A stretch of 64,000 nt of DNA from Sequoia sempervirens (Eukaryota > Streptophyta > Pinopsida > Cupressales > Cupressaceae), in assembly GCA_007258455.2 (NCBI GenBank), contig VDFB02018352.1:31847-95846 (forward strand), read 5' to 3'. Position 1 is the stretch's first letter; each line of letters opens with the position of its first letter. The notes beneath the pieces are model-generated. The model had not been told where the DNA came from and ran no database searches. It was given only the letters and a program-made list of their open reading frames with translations. Shown here piece after piece: positions 11,229-24,500 of the stretch. The position numbers and the translations under genes are program-made.

Positions 11229-13067
11229 TGTAATGTCCCCTTCTCAAGCCTGACATTTCCAGTGACCGTTGGCCTTTCTTTGGGAACCCGAAGGCTAGTC
11301 GGAAGTTAAATTTAGGGTTTCCTATTTTTGAGGAGGTCATTGCTTAGAGATGGTGGATTTAATGGCGGATTCCTTCTGGGTTTTCAGAGGGCTTCGCAGT
11401 GGTATGTTCGTCTCAGCATTCAGAGCACTTTTTGGAATTTACTATTTTTAGTAAATTCTATTTTTAGCAGCTTTCCAGATGAGTTCAGCTCGGTTGACTT
11501 CCTGCTTCAGTGGGTCAGTTGTTTTGCTCAGTTTTGACTTCAGGGCCTTTGCGAAAGGATAAGTTAAGTCATTTAATTAAAAAAGTCACGTTTTAATTAT
11601 TATAATTAAACGTTGACCCTTGGCTTAGACTTAATGACTTAATGTTGTTTTTAAAAGGTGGGTCCTTGAGGGTGGCGCCCTCATTGAGAAATGATTTAAT
11701 ATTTCCCTAAGTCAAAGCAAAGGTTTGAGGGGCGCATATTTCAAAGGATGATATTTAATTAAAATGTCAATTCTTAAAGCCTTGAAGAGAAAGTACGCCT
11801 TCTTGAGGAGATGAAGGTTTTGACCTAAAAGCAGATTTTAGGGTTCGTGAAGTCAAGCGAAAATTATAAAAAGGAGTCTTGTGCATCATTTTGGGCATCT
11901 TTGGACGACTATACTGTTATGCTGCCGGATTGGCTCTGGGACTGCTTCGAGGAATGAAGGCCTCCTAGCTTGGGCATCACTTCGTGTTTGGAAGACAACA
12001 TCTAGTGGTGAATCATTGTACTGTGAGTTGCATTTAGTGTGTTTTGTTCATCAGTTCATTGCATAGTTAGATTCGAAGTTAGCATTTAATAGTTTCAGCT
12101 TATTGCATTGTTTTAAGACAGCAGATTGCATGTTTGCTTCATAAATCAGAAAATACCAAAAATATCATTGTGGGTATTAGCTTATTGTCTGTGTTAGCCT
12201 TAGGCGCCCTTATGCTCCATATTGCAGATTTTAATGTTGTGAATTGAATTTTTAAAGCCAAGTCGAGTTTCTCAGCTGGGCCGTACCATCTAGGGACATT
12301 GGGATTTGTGCATAATTAATATATGGGCTTTAGATCTGTTTTCAGTGTCTCATCCTAGGCGTGTGCTTAGTTAAGAGTTAATGCATTTGATTTCTAGTTA
12401 ATCGGAGGTCATTCGTGGAAGATATGAGCATTTTAGCAATTCCTTAGACTGCTGTTCTAAACATTTAATGAGCAGATTGTAATAAAATCAGAAATCTGTA
12501 TCTTGATATTTGAAGGCATTTGGTTTTGGTATTACTATGCAAAGCAACGGTGGATTCCAAATGATGTAATGCTGATCCTTTAAATTCATAAGACATTGGC
12601 AGGCAAAGGCTCCTTATTTGTAAAACTGACAGTAGTACTGGCAGTTAATTCATTATTGCTTAAATCAGATTGTGTTCTCATTTCCATTCAAAGTTATTGT
12701 AATAGTGAGATCTCCGCCCTATGGTCGCTACTATCCCATTCCGGGTTAGCAAGCACATTCTGGGTGTTGAGTAGTTTCATTTCTCAGCATCTTTCTTTCA
12801 AGCATTGTTTTGTATTCACTCTGTCATATGGTCGCCCCTCACTCCGCTTTGGATTGGGTAGCACATACTTGGCGTCGAGTTCCTTTTCCAGCATAAGCAG
12901 TTTATTTTAGATCCTCTGACCAATGCTCACCATCATCGGTGCCATTCTGGTTAGAGTTGCTTTCTTGCACGTTTTGGTTTTCTCATCTAACCTTAACGGG
13001 TGCACTGCTTTGTAATGTTGTAATCTGATAATTGAAAAATAAAAAAAATTTGGCTCGGAATATTTCA
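11229..13067 (+). repeat. Solo LTR, family A (TSD TGTTG)
   Basis: Starts TGTAATGTCCCCTTCTC, ends ATATTTCA, 1839 bp, flanked by perfect TGTTG duplications (11224-11228 and 13068-13072). Homologous to 42590-44452 (plus) and 15507-17426 (minus). It carries TTTACTATTTTTAGTAAATT at about 11438 followed by CTATTTTTAGC. No internal element sequence is present, so this is a solo LTR left by LTR-LTR recombination. Confidence 0.9.
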
Positions 13068-13072
13068 TGTTG

Positions 13073-13200
13073 GTATTTGAAATCTTCACCACTACAAAAG
13101 ATTTGCATATCGTACCATTAGGATTTTACAAGATCTTCCTTGGTATGGATTGGCTCGATGCTCATCAAGCTAGCATTGATTGTTGCCACAAAGCAATAGG
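13073..13200 (+). pseudogene. Ty3/gypsy retropepsin fragment, 3' part
   Basis: Reads LHIVPLGFYKIFLGMDWLDA followed by HQASIDCCHK. This is the well-known end of the plant gypsy protease domain (usual form VILGMDWLxxxxAxIDC). It continues the frame of 10989-11228 across the inserted solo LTR. Downstream of about 13200 the similarity fades and no RT was found. Confidence 0.75.
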
Positions 13201-15501
13201 AGGTGCGATGATCATGGTGATCATGCTATGATAGCTAGAGTTAAGAGAGCCATCTCTCTTTGCATGATTTTTGCGATGCAATTAATACAAAGTATGTGGA
13301 AGGGATTCCAAATGTTTGCTATCGCCATGAGTGATTTTTCAGAGAATTAGTGTCATGAGATCGCTCTTTATAGTTACCCCCTTTTTAGAGAGTTTTCTAA
13401 TGTGTTCCCTAGTGTCATCCAAGTATGCCACCAAAGCAAGATGTGCACTTCCACATTGATCATGTTCCAAGAGTAGAGTCCTCTCACACACCTTGGATGA
13501 TAGAGCTTGTTCCTTTAGCCTCCTCTTTGACCTACTTTGTCATTTTCTTCTAGATGCAATGTTTGAATCTCCAAAAAATATCATTAAATGCAGCACTGAT
13601 GACTCTGAGAGTACAAGTATTATGTGACATGATAAAAATGTCCATTTCAGAGGTGTCAAGTTCAACCAAAAATGCACCATATTACAATTGATTCCTTATA
13701 ACTCCATTTACAAAAAGATTCATGATAAACAAAAATATAATTACATAAGAGTTGAAACCTTAACCTCAAAACACCTTCAATTATCAATTGAACATATAAT
13801 GTTTTGTTCAAAAATTAACATTGTAGGTTCAAAACTTTTAATCTTCCTCTCTCAATTCATTGCCTCAACCAATCACTGATTCCTAGTAATTGAAAACTCC
13901 ATTTCAAAGTATTATTGAGATACAATTACAAAAAATAGAGTGAATTTATTAAAAATTCATACCGTGCAATATCAATTGTATACCATTTATTCTTGTCATG
14001 TTTATGGCATGTAGATAATTGAACTTGGTCTACACAAATCAACTATTTTTTATTCCCAACAACTCCCTTTCCCTTCACATAGAGATTGGCACGATCTACA
14101 AATCAAAATATTTCCGTTCAATTATCCACAAGTGGTGTTGCACAAGACAAACTTATTATCCTCTACAGTCTACTCTAGCCACAATCCTTGTTTCTTATCT
14201 TCATGGGAACCATATAACTGCTTTCTATATTTTTAAAAACCTCTCACATGAGAAGTCTTCTTAGGCAAATGTAGTCAATATAGATCGCACACAACCATAG
14301 TTTGACTGGGGATGATCTCCACTTGCCAATCCAATGTTCTTATTTTTTCCCTCTTTATGTGGGTCCTCCTTTGCCTTCACTTCCCCTTTACATACAGATT
14401 GTCAAATGAACTATTGAGCATAATAGGAAGCAAGCTGCTTATATGACTTAGTTTGCAATAGACTTATATGGCATTTTGTAGGAAAAGTTTGTCAACAAAT
14501 TTTCCTCTCAACTTCTTATAACCACCTTATTCATCACATTGAGGCACTTGATATTGATCTCAAAACAAAATCTAAAATGCAAGTAAACAATACCAATTAA
14601 AAACCTGAACTTGAGCATTTACAAATTCTCAAGTCATCTCCTTTAAAGCTTTTCATCCTTGATCGAAACAGTTTATGGGTCAAAACACATGCACACTTGG
14701 ATACCATATTACAATGGTGAGCAGATTGTATATACATATTCAAACCTTATTTCACAAAAAACACTATTAACATCTGTAATGTTTATTTATTTAATATTAC
14801 ATCATACTACCCTATAGGTGTAAATTAAATCCAAAGAATTTGTTGTTCTTTTCTTTTTAAATTAAAAACAAATTAAAAGAAACTATTTTTTAATTTAATA
14901 ACATTGATCCATAATCCAACATGTTGAACCCATTAATACATAAGTTCATATAATGTCAAATTTTTAGTCAAATGAAAGTGATTCCGCATCAAGAGAGTGA
15001 ATGCCAAATCATTGTTTACCATGTTCATAGATGTCATTCTTTCAAATTCCAAATCAATGTCTTTGCATAACCAACAATAGACACTTTCTAACACATCAAA
15101 TGAGATGGAGATCAAAACTTGGACATTAACTACAAGGAAAAATTGATCAAGGCATGAAAATGTGACAATTTCATGCTTTGGAGCACATAAGGAATTTTGG
15201 AACAAAAAGTTTGTCAAACACAAAAAGTGTCCAAAAGGGTCCTTGGAGAACATCTCAAGAGATTTTGGCCAAAATTTAAAAAACATAGTGTGTCCAAAAA
15301 GGTCTTTGGAAGGCACCATAATGGGCTTTGCCAAAAAATTGAAAACACAAAAAAAATGTCCAACAATTATTCCAGTGCATGCCATGACTCATTTTCTTAA
15401 AAAGTTCAAAAAAGAAGAAAGTTTATCCTTTCCATTTGCAATGCACACCGTGCAAGTTTTTGGACAAAATTTGAAACATAAAAAAAGGTCAAACAAGACC
15501 C
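13201..15501. other. Unassigned intronic sequence
   Basis: AT-rich. 15190-15380 contains an imperfect internal repeat (AAAAAGTGTCCAAAAGGGTC and AAAAAGGTCTTTGGAAGGCA type units), which creates antisense open frames up to 150 codons without any family similarity. No gene called. Confidence 0.4.
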
Positions 15502-15506
15502 AAACA

Positions 15507-17426
15507 TGAAATATGCTAACCAATTTTTTCGATGAAGTAACACAACATAACCAGCACTTAACCAACTTGATTAGCGTTAGCTCCAAATAGAAAACCAAAC
15601 TTGAAAAGAACTCACACCAAGAATGCACACTCAATCCCAATGAGGAATAGGTGTTGTCATATGGTGGAGGAGCTAAATGAAAAATACTTGAAAGAAACTA
15701 CTCAACGTCAAGAATGTGCACTCAAGATCCCACTGAGGGCGAGGTGCTAACATATGACGGAGTGTTGAATTGAAACTAGAAATGAATAGGCGGATAACCA
15801 GCCATGAAGAGCATTTCCACACTACCACCAAACAGTGGGGGGAAAAGATTACAATTAAAACAATTCGTCCGCTGCGGCGGGCATCCACAAAGTTGTGGGG
15901 ATTCACCACTTGAGAGTGGGTACAAGAGTAATACAAATCCAATTATCCACACTGGCGGTAAACCATCCAGGGGTACTAATGTGAAATTAAAGAAAGAATT
16001 GCAGCAATAAAGGACTGGAACAGTACTACTGTTTACAGTCTTACAATATGGAAAAAGAGCTGCAAATTACATGAAAATTACAATAGATTCAATGTACCAT
16101 GATACTGGATGATTCCATGTTAGACATCAACAATAAATGATGAAGAAAGGACTGAAGATTCAAACTTAAACAAGTCTGATGTAAAATAACAATTCTGGAA
16201 ATTCTGATCAGCAACTGTGAAATTCAAAGAAATATTCACAACTCACTCAAAATACCTCCGTTTTGTGTGAAACGAAAACCAATGAGCTGCTGGAAGATAG
16301 GCGCCCAACATTAGATGAAGAAACAGCAACAAAAACTCGTAATTTAATTCTTACACGAATCCCAATGCAGCAAGAATGGTACGGCCTTCATGAGGGGCGA
16401 TTTTGACAAGTAAAAATCAACAACTCAAAATTAAATTCTGAAACTCTCCAAAGATGGTCGCCTTGGGTGTAGGAATGGATTGGAAAAGTACCCACAAGCA
16501 AATTAATTTCACACAAAAAGCTGTATGCAAAAACCACTTTCAGCTGTGACTGCATCAGCAACTTCAAAACTGGAAATATCATTAAAAACTTCAACTGTTG
16601 AGTTCAATCTGCTAGTCTGATTTGAGAAGCAGCAAATGTCCAACTAGGTGTTGTATTTCAAACACGAAATTGGATTGGAACTAGGAGGTAAGCATCCCTC
16701 GAAGTATTAAACAAGTTGTCATTTCGACAGCATAACATTAGCATAAAAATATTGGATATCAGCTCTTCAAACAGCAGCAATATATAAACTTTTGTTGGCA
16801 AATGAAGCAACAAGAACTCTTCAAATTCCAAGAAGTTGAATCACTTCAACTTCCAAAAGGACGCCACCTTTTTGCCTTTTACTTTTGAAATAATAAAATA
16901 TCATTCAACTTCCCCTTTAGGCATCCATTTCATATTGCAACAATAAAGCATTTATTAAATAATTAAATGCTCACTTGACCCCTTTATGTCCCCTTCTTTA
17001 AAACAACTTGAAGTCATCAAGCCTAGGCATGGGGTACAACTTCAAGACATGAAAATTGACTAAGTCTGAAACTCTCCAAGGAGAAAACCAAACCCAAAGC
17101 CAAACTGAGACTGATGGATAACAAGATGATTTGAGTTGAACTGCTGATGATGCCACTGCCAAAATTAGACTTACTAAAAATAGCCACTGCCAAAAATAGT
17201 AAGTTTACCTCAAAACCAACAGAAAGCGAACTGAGCTGGAAGCAAGACTTAATGAAAGCCGACAATGAACCACGCAAAATTAGTATTTACTAAAAATAGT
17301 AAATACCTAGAAATGCCACAAACCTCCAAGCAAGGAAACCCTAATTTCACTTTTGATCAACCTACGGATTTCCGGAAATAGGCTATCAGTCAAAGAAGAG
17401 TGTATGGCCAAAATGGGGACATTACA
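15507..17426 (-). repeat. Solo LTR, family A, minus strand (TSD AAACA)
   Basis: On the minus strand it starts TGTAATGTCCCCATTTTGG (17426 leftwards) and ends GCATATTTCA (15507). Flanks are AAACA at 15502-15506 and AAACA at 17427-17431. Length 1920 bp. It contains the ACTAAAAATAGT palindrome near 17165-17300. Confidence 0.88.
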
Positions 17427-17533
17427 AAACATCAAAAAAGAAGATCAAAATGAATAAAGTACATGCCTAGTTATATGTCCTAAGGTTGCAAAAATAGAAA
17501 GCCCAAAATAGAAGCTTGTCATCCCATAAAGGT

Positions 17534-18874
17534 TGTAATGTCCCCATTCTTTCGCAAGCATCAGAGTTGGTGGATTAGCCTATTATGTTAATCCTCATAG
17601 GCTAATGGTTCTGGATAGAGGGTCACTTGAACGGGCACTTGGTCGTGAATTTGCAGTATTGATATCTGGAGTATGGTGACGAGGTGAATTTGTGCATTTG
17701 GCGTGATAATTGTGCTTAAAATTATGATCTCCACCTTTTATTTCACCTTCTCTGGCTTAGGGACCATGTGTCTATTATTTAAAGGGGTCACTTTATATTT
17801 TTCAGTTACTATTCATTACTAAAGTGAAAAAAGAACATAACTTAAGTGAATAGTGTTTTTTTAATGAATAGTGTTTTCAATGAGAAATTATAAGAATGCA
17901 AGAGAAAGTTCGACCCATTCATGCTTGGATATGTTATGTTGATTGAAGTTTGGAAGTGTGGAGTTTGGGAGAGAGGGAAACTAGGGTTTCCTGATTTCTG
18001 CAGTGGATAAGCCTGGTGGGGCTTTGTTCTTTGTTTTCAAGCTTCTTGATGGTGTGAAAGACCACCTTAAAGTTGCTGATCAGAATTTGGATGCATCATT
18101 GGAGCCATATTTTGCTGTTTGCAAGTGATTGAAGTCATCTTTTGAAAGGGTTTTTGCTGCCAGTGTCTTCATTTGCCATCTAGAGGACGTTGCTTGCATT
18201 TTTGAAGATTTTTGGAGCTGATTTCTGCATCTACAGCCAGCCGCACTTTCTTGAGGGTTTTATCAGCTCATAGGAATTAAAATGCCTTTACTTGGTGGCT
18301 GCTTTCTCATCCAAAGGGGGCGCCCTTATCATAGGAAGACTTTCCATCTGGATTGCGGTGGGAGAAGTTCGTATTTTGGTTTGTATGAGAAATTTATTGT
18401 GGGCGGGTACTGTAGCAAAGCACTATTCACAGTGCTGTTTTGGCTGTAAGTTAAAATCTATAACATTTGATGTGTATTATTGAATCTGATGTAAGATATA
18501 TCTCTAATGCAATCTATTATGTAATGAAGAACTTGCATTTGGCTTCGTATATCAAGTATTTTATCAAATGTGTTTTGATAGATTAGTTCTTTCAAAGACT
18601 TTACTTCATGTACACATTCGTAGCTCTTATTTCGCATCATTATCAAGTAAACCTCAAAACACAAAAACAAGAAAAAGCAAAATACAAAACCACAAATCAG
18701 ACCTACAAGCACTGTGAAATCATTGCACTAGAGTGTCGGTTCATCACAGTGGTATCAGAGCATATCACTACAGTGGTAGTAGAGCGCATCACTGGAGTGT
18801 GGTTCATCATAGTGGTATCAGAGCATTTCACTACAGTGGTAGCAGAGTGGATCACTAGAGTGTGGTTCATAACA
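17534..18874 (+). repeat. E1 5' LTR
   Basis: Starts TGTAATGTCCCCATTC and ends TTCATAACA, matching 30920-32252. TATA-like sequences (TATTTAAAGG and TTTATATTTTT) lie at about 17776-17800. The last ~135 bp is a 63-bp tandem array containing primer-site copies (18740-18874). Confidence 0.92.
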
Positions 18875-18887
18875 GTGGTATCAGAGC
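18740..18887 (+). repeat. 63-bp tandem array with primer-site copies at E1 LTR end
   Basis: Units start TTCATCACAGTGGTATCAGA at 18740, 18803 and 18866. Each contains TGGTATCAGAGC plus a degenerate TGGTAGCAGAG copy ~24 bases on. The third start coincides with the LTR end and the real primer site. The same array is in the 3' LTR (about 32107-32252), with one extra 12-bp duplication. Confidence 0.9.
18876..18887 (+). other. E1 primer-binding site (tRNA-iMet)
   Basis: TGGTATCAGAGC lies one base after the LTR end and is complementary to the 3' end of plant initiator methionine tRNA, the usual minus-strand primer of plant LTR elements. Confidence 0.9.
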
Positions 18888-18945
18888 AGTTTCTTGCCAA
18901 CCTGTTGGGTAGGTTTCAACTGCAGTTCGGAGGTTTCAGTTGAAC

Positions 18946-21539
18946 ATGGCCACTTCCGAGAAGCAGTGGGACAAGAATATGAAAATTCTTTAACAAAGCT
19001 TAAAGAAGTTGGAAGGAATAAGTAAATTGCTTAGAGACCCCGCAACTACAAGCAGTTTATCTTGGTATATGACTTCAAGATCTAGCAAAGGCCTAACATC
19101 ACAAAATAGAAAGAAGTTGTGTTCCTATTGCAGAGAGCCGTACGATTTAAACCATGATTGTCCTTTGAGACCTAAGGGCAAGGCGCATAGAATAATGTGG
19201 GCTCCCTATGAGGATTCAGAGCCTAAAAAAGCTGACCAGCATTCAGCGGATCCCTTGGTGAGCAAAAATCAGACCTTAGAAGATCTACTTGTTGATGATA
19301 GAATTGGAATTTCTAAGGCAGCTGGAGAGGAAAGGTACTTGAGTCCCTTGAAAGATGAAGAAGAGTTAGAACACAAGGGTGATGGGCCTAAACAAGATGC
19401 CAAAAGGTTGTAGGATGGACATGTTGAGGTTCATACACATGAAGAAAAATCAAAACAAAGGCTTTTGGGGTTGGAAGATTTACAGGATCCTTTGGTGGAG
19501 AAGGATGATAAGCTTGATCAAGCATTGACACGAGTGGACTCTACATCGTCTTTTGAGACATTCTATGAGACATATAGCAGCAGTGCCTTAGATGATGATG
19601 TGTGTGCTGATGATAGCATACATGATGATGCTGATCATGATGAGAATGAGGTTGACTAAACCTCGTACTATAGTGCAGATTTGGGTGGAGAGTAGGAGGC
19701 GGATCAAGAGATGGAGTGTGAGATGATCGACAATCCATTGTTCGAGATAGATGCTTCTTGGTCATATGATAATCTGCTCTTTGAGATAGATGTTGATCAC
19801 CCCCTTGACCCGAGTCTTGAGATGAGCATTGATTGTGGATTGAGATTTCAGACAGAGTCCGCAGTGGAGTTTATTGAGGTGCGCATTGTGAGGAGTGCTC
19901 AACACTTCTCTTCTAGTCCACATTCAAAGGATTTGTTGACGTGTCAGTGTGGATTGGTTCAAAACGTATACCATCCCTTTTTGGATGGAGAGTTACCATC
20001 TTCAATAGACGGAACTAGTGGTTGCAAATACCCGACTCAATTGTTGGCGAGTGAGTGCTTGCAGGATTAGTATTTAGTCTACCATCAGGCTGATGTGTAC
20101 CCAACTAGGTTTGTTGCTTCTTTGTTTCAGAGACTACTAGTGGACACAGGGTTACAGAGGGATTATAATGTTAGTAGGCTTGATAGCACAGGTGGATATC
20201 ACATCCATGAGAGTTTAGCGGAGGTTATGGAGAGATGTTATGTAGCTGATGCTTCCAATTATCCTTACCTCCTCAAGATGGATAGACATGAGTTTGGTTT
20301 ATATTGGGATCCAGGTGGAGACAAAGTTAGCACGGTCGTTTGGATGGGTCCCAGTGTATTGCTTCACCACTTCTGGTATGGTGGAGTTAGGATCAGTGTT
20401 GAGAGAATCTTGAATGATATTCACAGCATTCAAGAAGTTGTTACCAGCACTGATAACAACCTTGATTTTCATGACAGCAGTGATGAAACTTGGCATGAGC
20501 ATGAAAGGAAGGTGATTACATCGGGGATTGATGTTTCTACAGAGTTGTCACAAGTGGGTACTCGAGATTTGGGTACTAATTATGCAACTCTTGGTGACGA
20601 TTCATGCCACAGTGAGTCTAAATTTTCACATCAGACCGTAGGAAACCAATCAGAAAATTTATTTGAGGGCAATGAATCCCAAGATCGTGAGTTGGGTGGA
20701 TGTGCAGATACCTTGGAAGAAGTGTGCAAAGATACCGACCAAACGACAGCTTCAACCATATCTGTTGAGCCATCCTATGAGGTTCATAGCAGCAGTACTC
20801 CTGTTGATATTGTGTGTGAAGTTGATAGCACACATGATGTTGCTTATCAGTCAGGGAGTGATGATGATTCAGCTTCATATCATAGTGCAGCTTCTAAATT
20901 AGAGAATTTGTATGGGAGTGATGAGTTCCAGGGTCCTCATCATGTGACAGGACAACTTAAGGCCAATGACAGTATGATTGCCACAGCCATAGAGCATTTT
21001 GATGTTGCTCGTTAGATCTTAGCTACTTTGGGTGGGGGCACTCCTATGATAAATGGGCACAATAATAGTAGTCTCTCCTCTGCAGAGTTTCACGCACTTC
21101 GAGAGGCAGTTGGAATTATGAAACAACATTACCTACAGCTTCTTGCGGACAGAGATTTCCTTCTCGAGTGGGGTTGCATCTATCACAAAGCATTGAAGGG
21201 GAAGGAAGAGGAGTTTGATGAGCTCACTTATGAGCCTGAGATGACCATGGATTCTTTGAAGAGCACTCAATTGGCCCCTCAAGTGTCACAGTCACGGGTC
21301 GAGGAGCTCACCGTGGTATCGGGATTGGCACAGTCATCACCCTCTTCCGATATAGTTCAGGTTTCCATGGCAGCAGTTGGTGAAGAACATATGTCCACGG
21401 ATTGTGGGTGTGAGCAGGTTGATGATGTGGTTACTACATCCATCACGATTTCCGAGGCAGTTGATATAGATGGGATGAGAGCGTTGGTGGAGAGTTGCAG
21501 AGAGCCATGTGTTGCACCTGGTCCTCCTAAGTTTAGTAC
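18946..21539 (+). pseudogene. E1 gag-like frame with zinc knuckle
   Basis: One continuous frame from ATG 18946 (MATSEKQWDKNMKIL), interrupted by TAA 18991, TAG 19411, TAA 19657, TAG 19693, TAG 20068 and TAG 21013. A zinc knuckle CSYCREPYDLNHDC (C-x2-C-x7-H-x-C, about 19117-19160) matches the Ty3/gypsy gag type. Then come acidic Asp/Glu-rich stretches and a module with NPLFEID and LYWDPGGDKVSTVVWMG (about 19711-20400). A predicted helical segment (about 21085-21235) with GIMKQHYLQLLADRDFLLEW is shared with E4. The coding frame is broken at 21540 by E2 and appears to resume in frame at 29676. Downstream functions of the modules are unknown to me. Confidence 0.75.
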
Positions 21540-24500
21540 TGTTGTGACCTTTTCACACATCGCCCCATTCAAAATGGGGGCCCCCTAATTTTTGCTCCAT
21601 TCTGGTCTTTTGGCTTGGGTTTTTTCTCTCTCTCTCGCTCCGTCTCTTTTCTGATGTCTGCCTTTCGAGGGTTGCGCCCGTCAGTGAGATTAAGCATGAA
21701 ATTGACCAAGTCTGAGAATTAGGGTTTCATCTTTCCTGGTCAGTCTGAGGTCGAATAGGGTGAATATATTGAAAATTGAGCTTAACAGTATTGTCAGCAT
21801 GTTTCCAGTACACTCCCAGCAAATTTTCATCAGATTCTGGGTACTTACTATTTTTAGTAAGTGTGAAATTACAGGCAATTTGTCAACATTTTTGGGATTC
21901 CAACAGTCACACATCATTCAGAGCGCATTAGACTACTCGCGTACTAAATTTGAACGAAAACAGACAACTTACTATTTTTAGCAGTCTTGCTTCCAGGACA
22001 AATTTTAGGGCCCAGATGTAGAGTTTTTCTTTGCATGTTGGCATATTCCTTCTGGGATTTTCGAGACCTTCACGATGATATAACATGCAAAACGAGGCGA
22101 CAACTTTCAGAATTCAGTCTTTCGAGGCTATTTTTAGGGTTTGCATGTCAGGGTTTCTTTTGCATGTCGGGTGATTCCTGATGGGTTTTTCGAGAGCTTC
22201 GCAGTGGTGTGACATGCAAATGAAGATAACCACTCAGTAAGGAACTTACTATTTTTAGCAGGTGTGTCCCGGCAGCCGCCTCCCAGCAATTCAGAATCAC
22301 AAGCTGATAGCAATGCCACAGAAACGGGAGCAAACAGAGATCTTTTGATACACATGCAGAGCGAATTAGAGTTTCCAGCTTCGGGACCCAAAAAGAGGCG
22401 TAAAAAGTCAAAATTTTCGAAAACCGGTGTAAACCACCGCGATCAGCATCCTTTAGGCTACCTACTGGTAAAATTTCAAGTCAAACGGAGCACTTACTAT
22501 TTATAGTAAGTCAATTTGGAAACAGGCTAAAAATAGTAAATCAGGTGCATGCGTCAATGCCAGTGGTAAGGTCACGTGGTGAGGAGCGCCTCATTCAAAT
22601 TTCAAGTTAATCGGAGCAGTGGAGCTATCAGAAACAAGCAGTTACTATTTATAGTAAACCACCTCCAGAAATGGGCTAAAAATAGCAGGGTGACTAAAAA
22701 TGGCAGTGTCGATAGAACAACGAGGTCATGAGGATGCAGTATGCAAAATTTCAAGTCGTTCAGAGCTTCAGAGATGCAAAATTGAGAGGACTTACTATAA
22801 ATAGTAGGGCATGAAATACTGGCAAAAAAAAAACGAGGAAAAATTCTAAGTCTGGAACTTCATCCAGTAGACATGCCTAAATGCGCCTAGTTGATGAGGA
22901 GGCATGGAAAATTTCTAAGAATGAGGCTTGTCCTTCATCAAGGCCAAAATGCGCCCCAACCAAAGAAAAGTCAACACTTTTATCCAGTAGGCATGCCTAA
23001 AAGCGCCCAAGAGAAATTGAAGGAAAGTTGAAAATTTTCTAAGTGTTGAAGATATCCGCCATCACCTTCAAAATGCGCCCATCCTCCTCAAGGGGTGAAA
23101 TGTGCCCAAAAGACAAACAAGTCAAAGTGGTCAAACAACTTCATCCTCCTACATAGGCAAAATGCGCCCAAATGCACGCATGTCAAGACAAAAAAATGGA
23201 AGGTGAAAGGTCACAAGGGATGTGGTAAGAGTTTCATCCACCAGCTAGGCCAAAATGCGCCCAAGAAAGAGATGAGTCAAACTAGTCAACAATTCTTATC
23301 CTTCACCTACATGAAAATGCGCTCAAGATGGAAGCAAGTCAACAAGTCAAAGAAATTCATCCTCCTTGCATGCCTAAATGCGCCCAAGTTGAGGTGTAAA
23401 AAGTGAATGTAAGGTGGTAAGTGGGGTAAAAGATGCTTCAAGGCGTGGTGAGAGCTTGGTAAATGCTAGGCATGATTTTTGAATTTCCTCTTCAAGCCTC
23501 AAATGCGCCTAAGGTGGTGGGTGTTAGGGATTTTTTTTTCTAAGGTGTGGCCAAGGTGATAGGTGTGAGGTGGTGAATATAATATGCTAAGGCGTGATTT
23601 CAAATCCCCTCTTCAAGTGATATGCGCCCAAGGTGATACATGTTAAAAAAAATATATATTGCAAGGTGATTTGTGGAGGTGATGCCTAGGCGTTGGAAGT
23701 GAAGACTTCTAAGCACAAGATGAATATCCTTCTTCAGGCACAAAATGTGCCTAAGATGTTTAGTGAGGAAAAAAGAAATATTTCTAAGGCGTTAGAATTT
23801 TAAATAAAATTGCCTTGCAGGTGTGAAGTAAAATGCAAATGGTGAATGAGAAATAAATTGTGCTAGGCATGAATAAAAATTTTAAGTGAAGTTGGTGTTT
23901 ATTCACAGGCATGGTTGAATAAAAATTTTAAGGCAAAGATGTTCTAAGGCAAAATTTTCCCAAGTGATGATTTAATTTTCTAAGGCAAAATATTTTCTCC
24001 CTTAGAAAATACGCCTAGAAGCTCAGGGTGGTGAAATTTTCCTTTGTAGAGCACGAGCAAATTTTCTCAGCAGTGAAGTCAGAGAATGATGATAATGCAA
24101 GATGATTCAAGTTCTTCAAGTCAGAGCAACACAGGATGATCACAGGCGAAGAATGAATTTTATTTAACAGAATAATATTTCCTAAGGTTCAAAATTTAAA
24201 AATTAAATGAACCCGTTCGTTGGGTACCCATGGATTCAAAGCATTCTGGAGAAAATTTTCTTCTGGGTACTGAACATTTGCGATGATTGATAGATTTTCA
24301 AGTCTTCCGCACTTCGCCAACACTTTTTCAGTGAAGAATTTAATCAGTGCTCAAATTGTGAATTTTCCTAAGGGAAAATTTAAAATTATCCAAGGCAAGG
24401 TGAATAAAATGTGTTTTCAAAATGAATTTCTCTGAATGATGAATTCGAGATGAGTTGCCTAAATGATTTTGTTTGAATTCTTCAAAGATGAACTTTCCAG

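Noticed and set aside
14933..15640. Open frames of 60-150 codons on both strands
   Set aside because: They come from an imperfect internal repeat (FGH.(M/L)..(K)FW-like units), have no family resemblance and no supporting context.
18740..18887. Regular repeats considered as a CRISPR-like or satellite array
   Set aside because: Only two to three 63-bp units at an LTR end, containing a tRNA primer site. A retroelement feature, not CRISPR or satellite.
19009..21588. Separate small genes in one frame
   Set aside because: All pieces lie in the same frame separated by single stops and are better explained as one decayed gag-like ORF of E1.
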